Part shown: positions 1 to 8,944 of the stretch, in pieces
Position numbering within the stretch: position 1 is the first letter of the stretch
Layout: every line of letters starts with the position of its first letter
Assembly (NCBI GenBank): GCA_015057275.1
Contig: SVEO01000019.1
Span: 1-33,518 of the forward strand
Direction: 5' to 3'
Source of the DNA: Lachnospiraceae bacterium
GTDB taxonomy: Bacteria; Bacillota; Clostridia; Lachnospirales; Lachnospiraceae
DNA length: 33,518 nt
Made by a program: the position numbers and the translations under genes
The notes under the pieces: model-generated
The model's input: the letters and a program-made list of their open reading frames with translations, nothing else
Told to the model about the DNA's origin: nothing
Databases searched by the model: none

Positions 1-35
1 GTGTTAACACCAATGGAAAAACACGAATCATATTT

Positions 36-60
36 GCTGGCAGCATAAAAATCTGCCAGC
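36..60. repeat. Alternative hairpin overlapping the mscL terminator
   Basis: GCTGGCAG (36-43) and CTGCCAGC (53-60) form a perfect 8-bp inverted repeat with a 9-base A-rich loop. The right arm is also the left arm of the terminator hairpin at 53-79, so the two folds are mutually exclusive in one RNA. This may be just a duplicated terminator arm, or a tandem arrangement serving both strands. No gene can be seen between position 1 and the hairpins. Confidence 0.5.
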
Positions 61-79
61 AGGTGATACCTACTGGCAG
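53..79 (-). terminator. Intrinsic terminator of mscL
   Basis: On the minus strand CTGCCAG and CTGGCAG pair (73-79 with 53-59), extended inward by AGGT/ACCT around a 3-base loop with one mismatch between the two blocks. The stem is followed by ATTTTTAT. This is a strong rho-independent terminator about 95 bases after the mscL stop codon. On the plus strand it is followed by GAAAAAAC, so it is less convincing in that direction. Confidence 0.8.
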
Positions 80-174
80 AAAAAACTTTATATTTTTTTG
101 ATTGTCTACTTGACGGGAAGCAGTTCAATTCACTCAAGAAGGGGATATCTTACTTTTTGCAATTCAATATGTAA

Positions 175-657
175 CTATTCGTCTAACTTGGATGTGCAGT
201 GCGCGCATCTAGTTGCTTCGATTGCGATTTCGCTCATACAATACGGGCAAATCTTTGTCGTTGGAGCTGCCGGCTCTGCCGGAGCTTCTTCTTTCTTTTT
301 CGGAGTTGTCAGCTTGTTTACAAACTTTACAAACAAGAAGATTACGAATGCCATAATGAGGAAGTTGATAACTGCGGTAATGAATGCACCATAGTTAAAA
401 ATCGTTGCGCCAGCTTCCTTGGCAAGGTCAAGGGAAACTAAGGTAGATGCGTCAATTCCCTCCGGCACCTTTAAGATTGCGAACTGATCATTGAAGTTGA
501 TTCCTCCGGTCAATAAACCGATGAAAGGCATAATCAAATCATTAACAAATGAGTTTACAATTGCCTGAAAGGCTGCACCGATAATAACACCGACAGCTAA
601 ATCCATTACGTTGCCTTTTGTAGCAAACGCCTTAAATTCTGCGAAAAACTTTTTCAC
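175..657 (-). CDS. mscL: Large-conductance mechanosensitive channel MscL with C-terminal zinc ribbon
   Basis: This inner-membrane channel opens under high membrane tension to release solutes during osmotic downshock. The 160-residue protein begins with the typical amphipathic start ([20 protein letters not shown]) and the TM1 core [18 protein letters not shown] at about residues 21-38. An external loop and TM2 ([19 protein letters not shown], about 92-110) follow. After a Pro/Ala/Glu linker, the last 25 residues hold two CxxC pairs (CPYC and CAHC), a zinc-ribbon signature. Many MscL proteins lack this tail, which puts this one above the usual length of about 130-150 residues. The start codon is GTG, placed 8 bases after AAGGAGGAAA. 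A promoter lies at 717-745 and the terminator at 53-79, so it is probably monocistronic. The channel assignment is firm; the role of the zinc ribbon is unknown. Confidence 0.96.
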   Translation of the reverse strand: MKKFFAEFKAFATKGNVMDLAVGVIIGAAFQAIVNSFVNDLIMPFIGLLTGGINFNDQFAILKVPEGIDASTLVSLDLAKEAGATIFNYGAFITAVINFLIMAFVIFLFVKFVNKLTTPKKKEEAPAEPAAPTTKICPYCMSEIAIEATRCAHCTSKLDE

Positions 658-716
658 TTTTGTTTCCTCCTTTTTATTTTTAAGATGAGTATCGTCCTAT
701 AAGAACAACTATTAAA

Positions 717-745
717 AGAATAACATATTATTCCTGTAAAAACAA
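717..745 (-). promoter_or_regulatory. Putative mscL promoter with overlapping palindrome
   Basis: TTGTTT (745-740) and TATTCT (722-717) are separated by 17 bases, a plausible sigma-A promoter of moderate strength. The -10 region overlaps a 16-base inverted repeat, GAATAA-CATA-TTATTC on the plus strand (718-733), which could be an operator. No cognate regulator can be named. The rest of 658-781 is A+T-rich leader with no further gene. Confidence 0.45.
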
Positions 746-781
746 GATTATCTTTCTTTTTCTCCAATGATTTCTCAAAGA

Positions 782-814
782 AAGAGAGGGTGCCATCCTG
801 TAGCACCCCCTCCT
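782..814 (-). terminator. Terminator of the giant surface-protein gene
   Basis: On the minus strand AGGAGGGGGTGC (814-803) pairs with GCACCCTCTCTT (793-782) around a 9-base loop, giving a 12-bp stem with two G-T wobbles. A T-rich but interrupted tract follows. It lies about 58 bases after the stop codon at 872 and upstream of the mscL promoter. Confidence 0.7.
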
Positions 815-871
815 GTTCGGCATATGGACTCAGGTTATGTTTTCCCTTTTGCCCATAAGGTTCATCCTATT

Positions 872-3800
872 TTATGCTCTCTTTTTGCTGAATGGTAATA
901 CAAATGCTGCTACCAGTACAACTAATGCAAGAAGTGTATATCCCATTACACTTGTATTATCTGCTGTTTCTACAGAATCCGTCGGTTCTGTTGTCGTAGG
1001 CGGTTCGGTAGGTTGCTCTGTCGGTGGTTCTTCTTCTTTGTAATCGTTTATGAATACAAGTTCGTTTCCTTCGGTATCCACAGTCGCTACCAGATGTCCA
1101 TCCAGATCATCCTCTACGGTTACCGTAACTGTATAAACTGTTTCATCGTAGGTAATACCTTCTGCGGCGCCCACCTTTTCGCTTATTGTATACTGATAGG
1201 TTCCTGCTTCGGTGTAAGTGATTTCTGTGAACTGTACAACACCGGCTGCATCGTTTGTCGCTGTTGTAATCACGTTACCAAACTCATCTTTCAACTCGAA
1301 TTCAAATTCGTCTGCCTGTAATGTACGGCCATTCAAAATCTTTGCTGCTGCAAGCTGTACCGTTGCCGAAGCTGCTTCATAGCTGTTTTCGATGGCAATC
1401 GCCTCGATTTCCTCTTCTCCACGGTAATATACGCGTTCGCTAACGACAAGTTCTGCATCCTCATCTTCTACTACAAGCACTACTGTGTAAGTATTTTCAT
1501 CATAAGTTACACCATTTAATCCTGTATTCTTTTCAAGAATAACATAAGTGTATGTGCCTTCTGCCTCGATTGTCGGAGCTGTCAACTCGAAATTACCGTC
1601 TGCCGTATTCGAAACTTCATCTAATAATTCACCGTTTTCGTCATATAAACGGAATGTAAATTCACCGTCTCTTAAATTACGACCGGTCAGTACTTTTGTT
1701 CCTGTCAAGGTAATGTCAAGCGCCTTCGGTGCGTAGGTATTTGTGAATATAACTTCCGCTTTTTCTCCGGCTTTTTCATAAGTAATATCTGCTGCCAGAG
1801 CACCATTACCTTCATCAATTACAACTACCTTGGCCGTATATACAGCGCCATCATATGTCATTCCATCCATCTCACCGGCTACTTCTGTGATTTCGTATTC
1901 GTAAATGCCCGGTGCCGTATAAGTGATTGTTTCGAAGTTGAAATAACCTGTTGCATTATTCGTTGTTGTATCATTTGTCGGCATTGGTGCGCCGTCAATC
2001 GCTGTTAACTTGAATGTGAACTGTCCTGCGGTCAATGTAACATTGTCGCTACCGATGACATCAAGTTCCTTTGTTCCTGCAAAAACAGCACTCGTCTCTT
2101 CCGGATCATAACCGTTTTCAAATGTCATTGCAGTTACTTCTGCACTATCCTTATCGGTTATTGTCACATCAGCTACTAATTTACCTTCTTCATAGACATC
2201 TTCTACAACTACGGTAATTGTGTAGGAATTGGAATCATAAGTAATTCCCGGAAGATTTCCGCTTACTTCATTTACCGTGTAAATGTAAGTACCCGGTACG
2301 GCATAAGTTACATTTTCTGCAAAAACAACATTGCCGTTCTCATCATTGGTTACTTCATTTTCACTGATCGGGTCACCGCTTGGATTATTCTCTGCCGGTG
2401 TAATTACAAATGTAAATTCGCCACCCTCCAGTGTAAATTCATTACCTTCACTTGGGGTTACAACCTTGTTTGCATGGAATACATCCACTTCATCTGTCGC
2501 ATCTGCGTCATAAGTATTTGTGAATACCACACCTGTATCGTTCGTTTCAGTTCCCTTTGTATAGGTTATACTTGTTGTAAATGTACCTGTTGCATCCTCG
2601 TATGTTACTTCTACCGTTACGTTCCAAGTCTCCGAATCGTAAGTGATGCCGGAAATGTTACCTGCTGTCTCGGTAATTGTATATTCATACGTATCTGCCT
2701 TAGCGTAAGTAATCGGACCAAATGTGAATGACGCTTCTCTTCCATCAGCAATATTCTCAACCGTCGTAGTTGTTACTGCCGGCATCGGAGCTCCGTCCAC
2801 TGCGTCAAGAACGAATGTAAATACGTCTGTAGCAAGGAAATCACGTCCTTCTAACACCTTCTTACCCTGCACAGTTGCAAGAATCGGATCCGGCGTATAG
2901 GTATTTGTAAATGTCATGGAGCCGATATAAGTCGGTGTCGCCACAACCAAATTACCCTGATTATCGTCGGTCACAGTTACAACTACTGTTGCCGAATGCG
3001 TATCATAACTAATTTTATCATCTGCATCATTCGGTACCGTTTCCTTAATCATGAATCCATAAGTACCGGCTTTTTTAAAGATAATGTCGCCAAACGCCTT
3101 TTCACCGCCGAGATCATTCGCTGTGATCGTGATGCCTGCCGCATTATCAGGAAGAATTACGTAACCATCCTCAATTGCCTGACCAGTAATCGTTCCCGCA
3201 GGTACTAAGGTAAATTCAAATTCATCGTCTGCAAACCAATCACGTCCGTCAAGGAATTTTGTTACTTTAAGGTTGGTTGCACCTTCTAACGATACTTCAT
3301 CAACCGTATAAATATTGGTAAATTCAAACGAATCGCTATTTGTATCAAACGTTGCAACTAATACACCTTCGTTGTTATCCTCTACGTTTACGATAAAGGT
3401 ACGCACTGCGTTCGCGTCATCCGTTACACCGCCGATATTACTTGCTTCTTCCTTTATTGTAAACTTAAATGTTCCTGCTTCATGGAAGATAATGTTACCG
3501 AAATGTGCATGTGTTCTATTTGCATTTGTTATTTCAAGTGTTGTCGCCGGAAGTACAATATGACCGTTTGCTACTGCTTCCGCTGTTACGTCGTCTGCGG
3601 TTGCCAGTGTAAATGTGAATTTATCGGTATCAAGCCATACATTGTTTTCACGGCCATATAAATGCTTTGTAACAAGCAAGTTTAAATGTCCGGATAATTC
3701 AGTTGTTTGTGCATCATAAACATTGTTAAATGTAAGCTCTTTTCCGTCTTTTACTTCCCATGTTACGGTAATTTCACCTTCACTGTTATCAACTGCTGTT

Positions 3801-6800
3801 GCGATAACCGTGCGTGGTTCGGAATCGTAATTTACACCCGGAATGTTGCCACTCTTTTCGTAAATTACAAATTCATACGTTCCTTCACGCTTGAAAATAA
3901 TCTCATCAAAGCTTGCTGTTTTCTCTGCATCTGCTGCAGTAATAGTAATTCCGTTTGCGTTGTCCGGAAGAACAATATCTCCGGCATCAATCGCTGCCTG
4001 CGTACTAGCATCGACAACAAGCATTTCAAATGAAAACTCATCATCTGCCAACCATGCATTGTTTTCACGGCCTGTGAAGTTCTTATTCACTGACAACTCC
4101 AGAGCTCCCTCAGATGCATATACATTCGTAAATGTGCTACCACCGGTTGAAGATATCAATGTTGCTGTCAAAGTGCCATTTTCATCATCTGTTACACGGA
4201 ATGTTCCAAATAATTCTTCTGTCGAATAAGTTACTCCGTCTAATGTGTAAGTTCCATCCGGATTTTCTACTGCGCCTGCTGGGATTACTTCTCTGATTGC
4301 AAGAGTGTAAATACCTGCTTTGTAGAAGGTAAGATCACCGAATGTAATCGTTCCATCAGCTGCATTGGCTACAATATTTTCTGTAGGAAGTGCCATGCCA
4401 TCTGCCGGATCTGCATTTACAATGTAAAGTTCGAATTCAAATTCGCCTGCCTGTAATGCATCATGTCGATAACCGGAGAGTTGCTTATTCATAACCCAAA
4501 TAGTGTGAACAAGCGGAGTTGGAACATATGCGTTGTTAAATACTACTGCATCTGTTGCTGCATACGTTGCACCTTCATCTATACTCTTTTGCAGTGCCGT
4601 TGCACTTACATACAATCTGCCGTTACCATCATCGGTTACAACAACCGTGAACTCATAAACAGATTCATCATATGTCATGCCACCGACTTTTTGATTCGGA
4701 ATAAACTCCGTAATCTTGTAGGTATATGTGCCAGCTTCTTTATAAGTTACATTTTCTAACAGGATGATTTCTCCACTGTAATTACCATTGGCATCTGCGC
4801 TGTTATCTGCTGTACTTGTTCTCCAAACAGCATTGCCATCCTGATCTTCTACAATAAAGTAGAATTCACCTGCTTCTAATGTCTGTCCGGTCAAATTCTT
4901 CGTACCGGTTAAGCTTACTGCAGTAGAATCATCAAAGGTTGCTGTGTATTTATTTACGAATACTGCCTTTGTTGCATCACCCTCCGCACCGTTATCATAA
5001 GTAACAACTGCGTTCAATTCTCCGTTATTATCTGTAACTGTAACGGTTACCACTGCGGTGTGATTATCATAAGTAACCCCACCTGCGTTATCCGGTGTTT
5101 CTGTTACATTAAACTTATAAACACCCGGTTTTGTAAATGTAACATCATCAAATGCAAATGCTACTGCTTCACCGTCTGCTCCGCCAGATACCGTTGCTGT
5201 TGTCAGACCAAGTGTAATTTCTCCCGCTGCATGAGCCGCGATAGTTGTATCATCCGCTAAGCTAAGCAAGAATTCGAAAGTCTCGCCCGCCTTCATATCT
5301 CTGCCGATTAACGTCTTTACGCCCTCAACGGTTACTTCCGTCGGATCCGGTGTATAAACATTGGTAAATGTAACACGCGAAATCGCTCTTGTATCCGAAT
5401 ATGTCGGCTGCACAACAATCTTGCCATCCTCGATGAACACTTTAACTTCTACGATATAAGTGTGACCGTCATAGGTCATGCCATTCAAGGTATAAGTTCC
5501 ATCCGGATTTTCTTCTGCTCCTGCCGGAATTGTTTCTTTAAATTCATATGTGTAAACAATTGCCTCTGCTTCTTCGCTACCTGCATGTTCCTGTGTAAAT
5601 GTAATCTGTGCGTAAGGGATCTCCGTACCTACGTTTGTTACTGTTGTCGTTGCCGGCAACGGTGTATCCGCAGGACTTCCGTCTGCTACACTGATTGTAA
5701 ATTCAAACATACCGTCAGTCAGTGGCTTAGTACCGGAATTGTCAGTATAATCCTTGCTACCAACCGGAGTCCATTCAACCTGATTCGCATTAAATGTATT
5801 CGTAAAGTCTGCCGTCTTATCTGCTACCGCTACATTGGTTGTTGCACCTGCATCGTTTGCTACACAAACCATTTCCGTCGTTGCTGATAAGGTACCGTCG
5901 CCGTTGTCGATGACTTCTACGAGCACTTCGTACATTGCTGCAGAGTAAGATACACCCGGCAGATATTCATTTGCCGAAGCCGGAAGTTTTTCCGAAATAA
6001 TATATTCATATGTACCCGGAATCGCATATGTGATACTACCAAACTCAAAAGCTACAGCCGTACCATCTGCTGTATTATCCTTGTCGGCAATTGTTACTTC
6101 TTTTACATAACGTGTGCCTGCTTCTGTTGCACCTGTCGGCATTGGTGTAGTTAAATCGGTAGATTCTAACATAAACGTGTAGGCATCTTCCGCTGTCCAG
6201 TCTCTACCGGAAAGAACTTTGGTTCCACGGAAACCTTCGTTTGCAGGAACCGTAATGCTTTCTACCGCGTAATCATTTACAAAGGTTGCGTAACCGGTCA
6301 TACCTGCTGCAACGGTTCCACTCATGCCGTTTGCTGATGTTGTAAACCCAGCTACCGTTGCTTCTGTGACCGTATAGGTAGTTCCTGGCGGAAGGTTGCG
6401 AATGGTCGCACTATAGCCTGCCTTCAGAGCGATTGTACCGCCATCTGTTACCGTACCATTACCTACCGGATTACCTGCTTCATCTACAACATCATAAGTA
6501 TAGTTGCCTGCCAAGGTATCATTTCCATTAAAATTCACAGTAAACGTAAATTCTTTATCCGGAGCTGTTAAACCTTCGGATGCTGTTACGCTCTTTGTAA
6601 TCTTAAGGTTACCGCTTGCAGGAAGGGAAAGGACACCATTGTTTCCAAGGTATACTACAAACTTTCCTTCATATGGATCGATGCTTCCTTCTGCATATTC
6701 AAATGTCGGTGCATAGAAATCCTTCGCCGTATTCGTTGCATTCTGCACCTTGGTTCCCTTGAATTCCAACATACGGTTAAGACGTGGGGAACCTGCTGCA

Positions 6801-8914
6801 CGGTGCCAGTATCCGTCAACATTAACAAGAGCGGTTCTCTTCAGTTGTGCACCGGTACGCTCTACGTTGTCTTTTACTACAGATGTACCATGATAATACG
6901 TCTCTGCATAGTAGTAAATCGTTTCATCATCCAATTCTTCCGCTACGGAAATCTTTTGGGTACAAGCTTCATCACTATAAATTACAACATTATTTTGTAT
7001 ATAGTAGAACGGATTGGTATGTGCAGCTTCGAATTCTACGGTTGTGTTACCTGCGGTATGTCCGTTTACCACATTATCTCCGGTATACAGATTACTGTAG
7101 AAATTCACCGTTCCGTCATCATTGATATTTTCTGCCATATATTCGGCAGACACCTTATCCGCAGATACGATACCATTGACTAAGATATCTTCTCTTAAGC
7201 CAACGGTGTAAAGCACACGTGTCGGATATGCACCATTATTTGTATGCGTCTTTACTGTGCCATTTTCATTCAATTCTACTGTGTTTACACGAACCGGAAT
7301 AACCGATGCCGGAATCATCACGGTAATGGTCTCGTTACCGGCCGCATCTTTTGTTACCCGAATAATAATGTCATCAATATTCTGATCGCCGTAAACCGGG
7401 TTATGAACTTCGCCTTCAAATACATAGGTTGTAGTATTTCCGGTTGTTGTCTTTTCCTTAACATTAAAGACTTCACCGGCATAAATGATTGTCTTTACAT
7501 CTTTTACTTCCATGTATTCGCCGAGTGGGTCAGTATATGTCACATATCCATCTGTCATCGGGTCAGAGCCTTTGATTTCTGTCGGTGCCTGTGCTGCACT
7601 AATCGTAATATTCGATACGATTTGACTGAAAACGTCCGTTACGGATGCTGCATTATCTGCATCATAATAATCATCTACATAATCATTAATAGAATCGATA
7701 TCATTCATCCGTGGATGACTAAATGTATAAGAATCACCATTATTTACCGCTACCGAAGCATTGTAGCCTGCAGAATATGTGTTCCAAGCGTTTCGGATTG
7801 TGTTTGCATATGTATTATTCTCATTCCAATAATCTGTCGGATTTAAAGTAATTTGCGCAAGATTTTTGTCATTTGTACCTAAATCCTTAATACCCATGCC
7901 TACCGTATAAATTGTTGTCTTATTTGCGGCAGCCGTAAGATTATATTTTCTGTCAACCGCATCCTTCATGTAAGAAGCAGTCATCATCGCCTTCATACCG
8001 TTACCGGCATAAGAACCATTACCCGGACCATCATTTGCATTGTTTGCCGGTGCCCACCAGCTGTTAGAGCCGGAAGAGAAAGTCGGCGCACCGTCAGATA
8101 ATAATATAACCGATGGTACTCTGCCTACCACAGCGCCGTTAATCGTTGCGGTGGTAGAAGTTGTATTTGCCAAAAGGCTCATACCCTGATACATACCCAT
8201 CTGAATGTTCGTACCGCCGGAAACAGATGTGTTGGTGCTAATTCGATTGCCGTTGCTGTCAACTGCTCTGGTATAAAGTGTTGCATTGTTTCTGCTTCCT
8301 GTTTCTCTGCTTAAACTAAAGTACGCATTGCTGCCACTCTTTGTATAATGGTCTAACGGAAGCAATGTTGTAGCTGTATCGTTAAATCCTACAACACCAA
8401 CTCTTACATATTCATTCAGCGCCATCAGTTTTTCGATGGAGGCATTCACTGCCTGTACCGTGTTATAAATACGACTCTTGTCATTATCCATGTCACTGTC
8501 CTGATTACTCATAGAACCGGATAAGTCGATTACAAACACAACGTCGATCGGCACCTGAGTCGTTCCATGAATTGCCTGAGATGTCGCTAATAAGGAATAT
8601 GCAACAAGAAAATCCTCGTCGTTCTCGACGGTTGCTGTGTCGCCGCCATAAAGTTCAAATGTTGCATCGCCGGTATATACGGACTTATCAGACCATATAC
8701 GTCCCGCATACTCGGTCGAGGCGTTATCTCCCAAAGATTCCGTGTACTTTGTGACGGTACTCAAATCAGAGACTTTTTCATTCGCCAATACGCTTGCGGA
8801 AGGTAACAGGCCGATTACCAGTGCAATCACTAATACAACTGCAACGGCCGCCGAGCTGATTTTCCAAATCGCTGCCTTTCCTTTCTTTCGTCCTAATTTC
8901 TTTTCTTTTCTCAT
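872..8914 (-). CDS. Giant cell-surface vWA adhesin/pilin-like protein with 13 tandem isopeptide (Spy0128/FctA-like) domains
   Basis: A 2680-residue secreted surface protein, most likely an adhesin or pilin-tip-like stalk. Residues 1-45 form a basic region and hydrophobic signal peptide with likely cleavage after SASVLA. A von Willebrand A domain (about 120-470) keeps the MIDAS residues: DLSGS (130-134), the Thr of SGGTNIQ and the Asp of LLSDG. A beta-rich segment follows to about 765, then a Cna-B/DUF5979-like domain (about 766-885). Thirteen repeats of about 133 residues then run to about 2622. Each repeat has a Lys near its start (e.g. GTKVLSGR), a Glu in a Y-x-[YF]-x-[IV]-x-E strand and a terminal F-x-N-x-Y, which is the Lys/Glu/Asn set for intramolecular isopeptide bonds. 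The C terminus is a Pro/Thr/Glu linker, ETADN, one membrane helix and KKR. I find no LPXTG. The ATG follows AAGGAGG by 9 bases, 30 bases after the small upstream gene. The sortase relationship and the ligand are unknown. Confidence 0.93.
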   Translation of the reverse strand: MRKEKKLGRKKGKAAIWKISSAAVAVVLVIALVIGLLPSASVLANEKVSDLSTVTKYTESLGDNASTEYAGRIWSDKSVYTGDATFELYGGDTATVENDEDFLVAYSLLATSQAIHGTTQVPIDVVFVIDLSGSMSNQDSDMDNDKSRIYNTVQAVNASIEKLMALNEYVRVGVVGFNDTATTLLPLDHYTKSGSNAYFSLSRETGSRNNATLYTRAVDSNGNRISTNTSVSGGTNIQMGMYQGMSLLANTTSTTATINGAVVGRVPSVILLSDGAPTFSSGSNSWWAPANNANDGPGNGSYAGNGMKAMMTASYMKDAVDRKYNLTAAANKTTIYTVGMGIKDLGTNDKNLAQITLNPTDYWNENNTYANTIRNAWNTYSAGYNASVAVNNGDSYTFSHPRMNDIDSINDYVDDYYDADNAASVTDVFSQIVSNITISAAQAPTEIKGSDPMTDGYVTYTDPLGEYMEVKDVKTIIYAGEVFNVKEKTTTGNTTTYVFEGEVHNPVYGDQNIDDIIIRVTKDAAGNETITVMIPASVIPVRVNTVELNENGTVKTHTNNGAYPTRVLYTVGLREDILVNGIVSADKVSAEYMAENINDDGTVNFYSNLYTGDNVVNGHTAGNTTVEFEAAHTNPFYYIQNNVVIYSDEACTQKISVAEELDDETIYYYAETYYHGTSVVKDNVERTGAQLKRTALVNVDGYWHRAAGSPRLNRMLEFKGTKVQNATNTAKDFYAPTFEYAEGSIDPYEGKFVVYLGNNGVLSLPASGNLKITKSVTASEGLTAPDKEFTFTVNFNGNDTLAGNYTYDVVDEAGNPVGNGTVTDGGTIALKAGYSATIRNLPPGTTYTVTEATVAGFTTSANGMSGTVAAGMTGYATFVNDYAVESITVPANEGFRGTKVLSGRDWTAEDAYTFMLESTDLTTPMPTGATEAGTRYVKEVTIADKDNTADGTAVAFEFGSITYAIPGTYEYIISEKLPASANEYLPGVSYSAAMYEVLVEVIDNGDGTLSATTEMVCVANDAGATTNVAVADKTADFTNTFNANQVEWTPVGSKDYTDNSGTKPLTDGMFEFTISVADGSPADTPLPATTTVTNVGTEIPYAQITFTQEHAGSEEAEAIVYTYEFKETIPAGAEENPDGTYTLNGMTYDGHTYIVEVKVFIEDGKIVVQPTYSDTRAISRVTFTNVYTPDPTEVTVEGVKTLIGRDMKAGETFEFLLSLADDTTIAAHAAGEITLGLTTATVSGGADGEAVAFAFDDVTFTKPGVYKFNVTETPDNAGGVTYDNHTAVVTVTVTDNNGELNAVVTYDNGAEGDATKAVFVNKYTATFDDSTAVSLTGTKNLTGQTLEAGEFYFIVEDQDGNAVWRTSTADNSADANGNYSGEIILLENVTYKEAGTYTYKITEFIPNQKVGGMTYDESVYEFTVVVTDDGNGRLYVSATALQKSIDEGATYAATDAVVFNNAYVPTPLVHTIWVMNKQLSGYRHDALQAGEFEFELYIVNADPADGMALPTENIVANAADGTITFGDLTFYKAGIYTLAIREVIPAGAVENPDGTYTLDGVTYSTEELFGTFRVTDDENGTLTATLISSTGGSTFTNVYASEGALELSVNKNFTGRENNAWLADDEFSFEMLVVDASTQAAIDAGDIVLPDNANGITITAADAEKTASFDEIIFKREGTYEFVIYEKSGNIPGVNYDSEPRTVIATAVDNSEGEITVTWEVKDGKELTFNNVYDAQTTELSGHLNLLVTKHLYGRENNVWLDTDKFTFTLATADDVTAEAVANGHIVLPATTLEITNANRTHAHFGNIIFHEAGTFKFTIKEEASNIGGVTDDANAVRTFIVNVEDNNEGVLVATFDTNSDSFEFTNIYTVDEVSLEGATNLKVTKFLDGRDWFADDEFEFTLVPAGTITGQAIEDGYVILPDNAAGITITANDLGGEKAFGDIIFKKAGTYGFMIKETVPNDADDKISYDTHSATVVVTVTDDNQGNLVVATPTYIGSMTFTNTYTPDPILATVQGKKVLEGRDFLATDVFTFVLDAVDGAPMPAVTTTTVENIADGREASFTFGPITYAKADTYEYTITETAGNISGITYDSETWNVTVEVTYEDATGTFTTSITYTKGTETNDTGVVFTNTYDADATDEVDVFHANKVVTPSEGNEFTLEGGEFTFVITPAENNPSGDPISENEVTNDENGNVVFAENVTYAVPGTYIYTVNEVSGNLPGITYDSNSYTITVVVEDVYEEGKLVADVTITDKDSAEVTAMTFENGYDPEETSAVFAGTKELDVIGSDNVTLTAGQFTFKLTAIDGAPMPTNDTTTNNATGYFNFETITYTAPGIYEYEITEVAGEMDGMTYDGAVYTAKVVVIDEGNGALAADITYEKAGEKAEVIFTNTYAPKALDITLTGTKVLTGRNLRDGEFTFRLYDENGELLDEVSNTADGNFELTAPTIEAEGTYTYVILEKNTGLNGVTYDENTYTVVLVVEDEDAELVVSERVYYRGEEEIEAIAIENSYEAASATVQLAAAKILNGRTLQADEFEFELKDEFGNVITTATNDAAGVVQFTEITYTEAGTYQYTISEKVGAAEGITYDETVYTVTVTVEDDLDGHLVATVDTEGNELVFINDYKEEEPPTEQPTEPPTTTEPTDSVETADNTSVMGYTLLALVVLVAAFVLPFSKKRA
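1041..6250 (-). repeat. Protein-level tandem array of 13 FctA/Spy0128-like domains
   Basis: Thirteen degenerate repeats of about 400 bases encode the stalk of the surface protein. Most of the array is diverged at DNA level, but short identical patches remain. TAAGTTCCATCCGGATTTTCT (part shown) occurs at 4248-4268 and 5493-5513, and ATTGTTTTCACGGCC at 3641-3655 and 4058-4072. The first patch encodes an insertion (ENPDGTYTL) shared by repeats 2 and 5, which suggests duplication or recombination between non-adjacent repeats. Boundaries are approximate, taken from the start of the first GTKVL-type motif to the last FINDY. Confidence 0.85.
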
Positions 8915-8944
8915 TTATACATTCCTCCTTCTCTCTATTCTTTT

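Noticed and set aside
98-441. Plus-strand frames opposite mscL
   Set aside because: They are antisense to a certain gene and show only reverse-complement composition.
1041-6250. CRISPR-like or short-period DNA repeat array
   Set aside because: The periodicity is about 400 bases, is coding and diverged, and reflects protein domains rather than direct repeats with spacers.
7244-7846. Plus-strand open frame of 200 codons inside the giant adhesin gene
   Set aside because: It is antisense to the vWA domain, rich in Ile, Tyr, Arg and Cys as expected from a reverse-complement reading of a Thr/Asn/Asp-rich gene, and has no domain or ribosome site.
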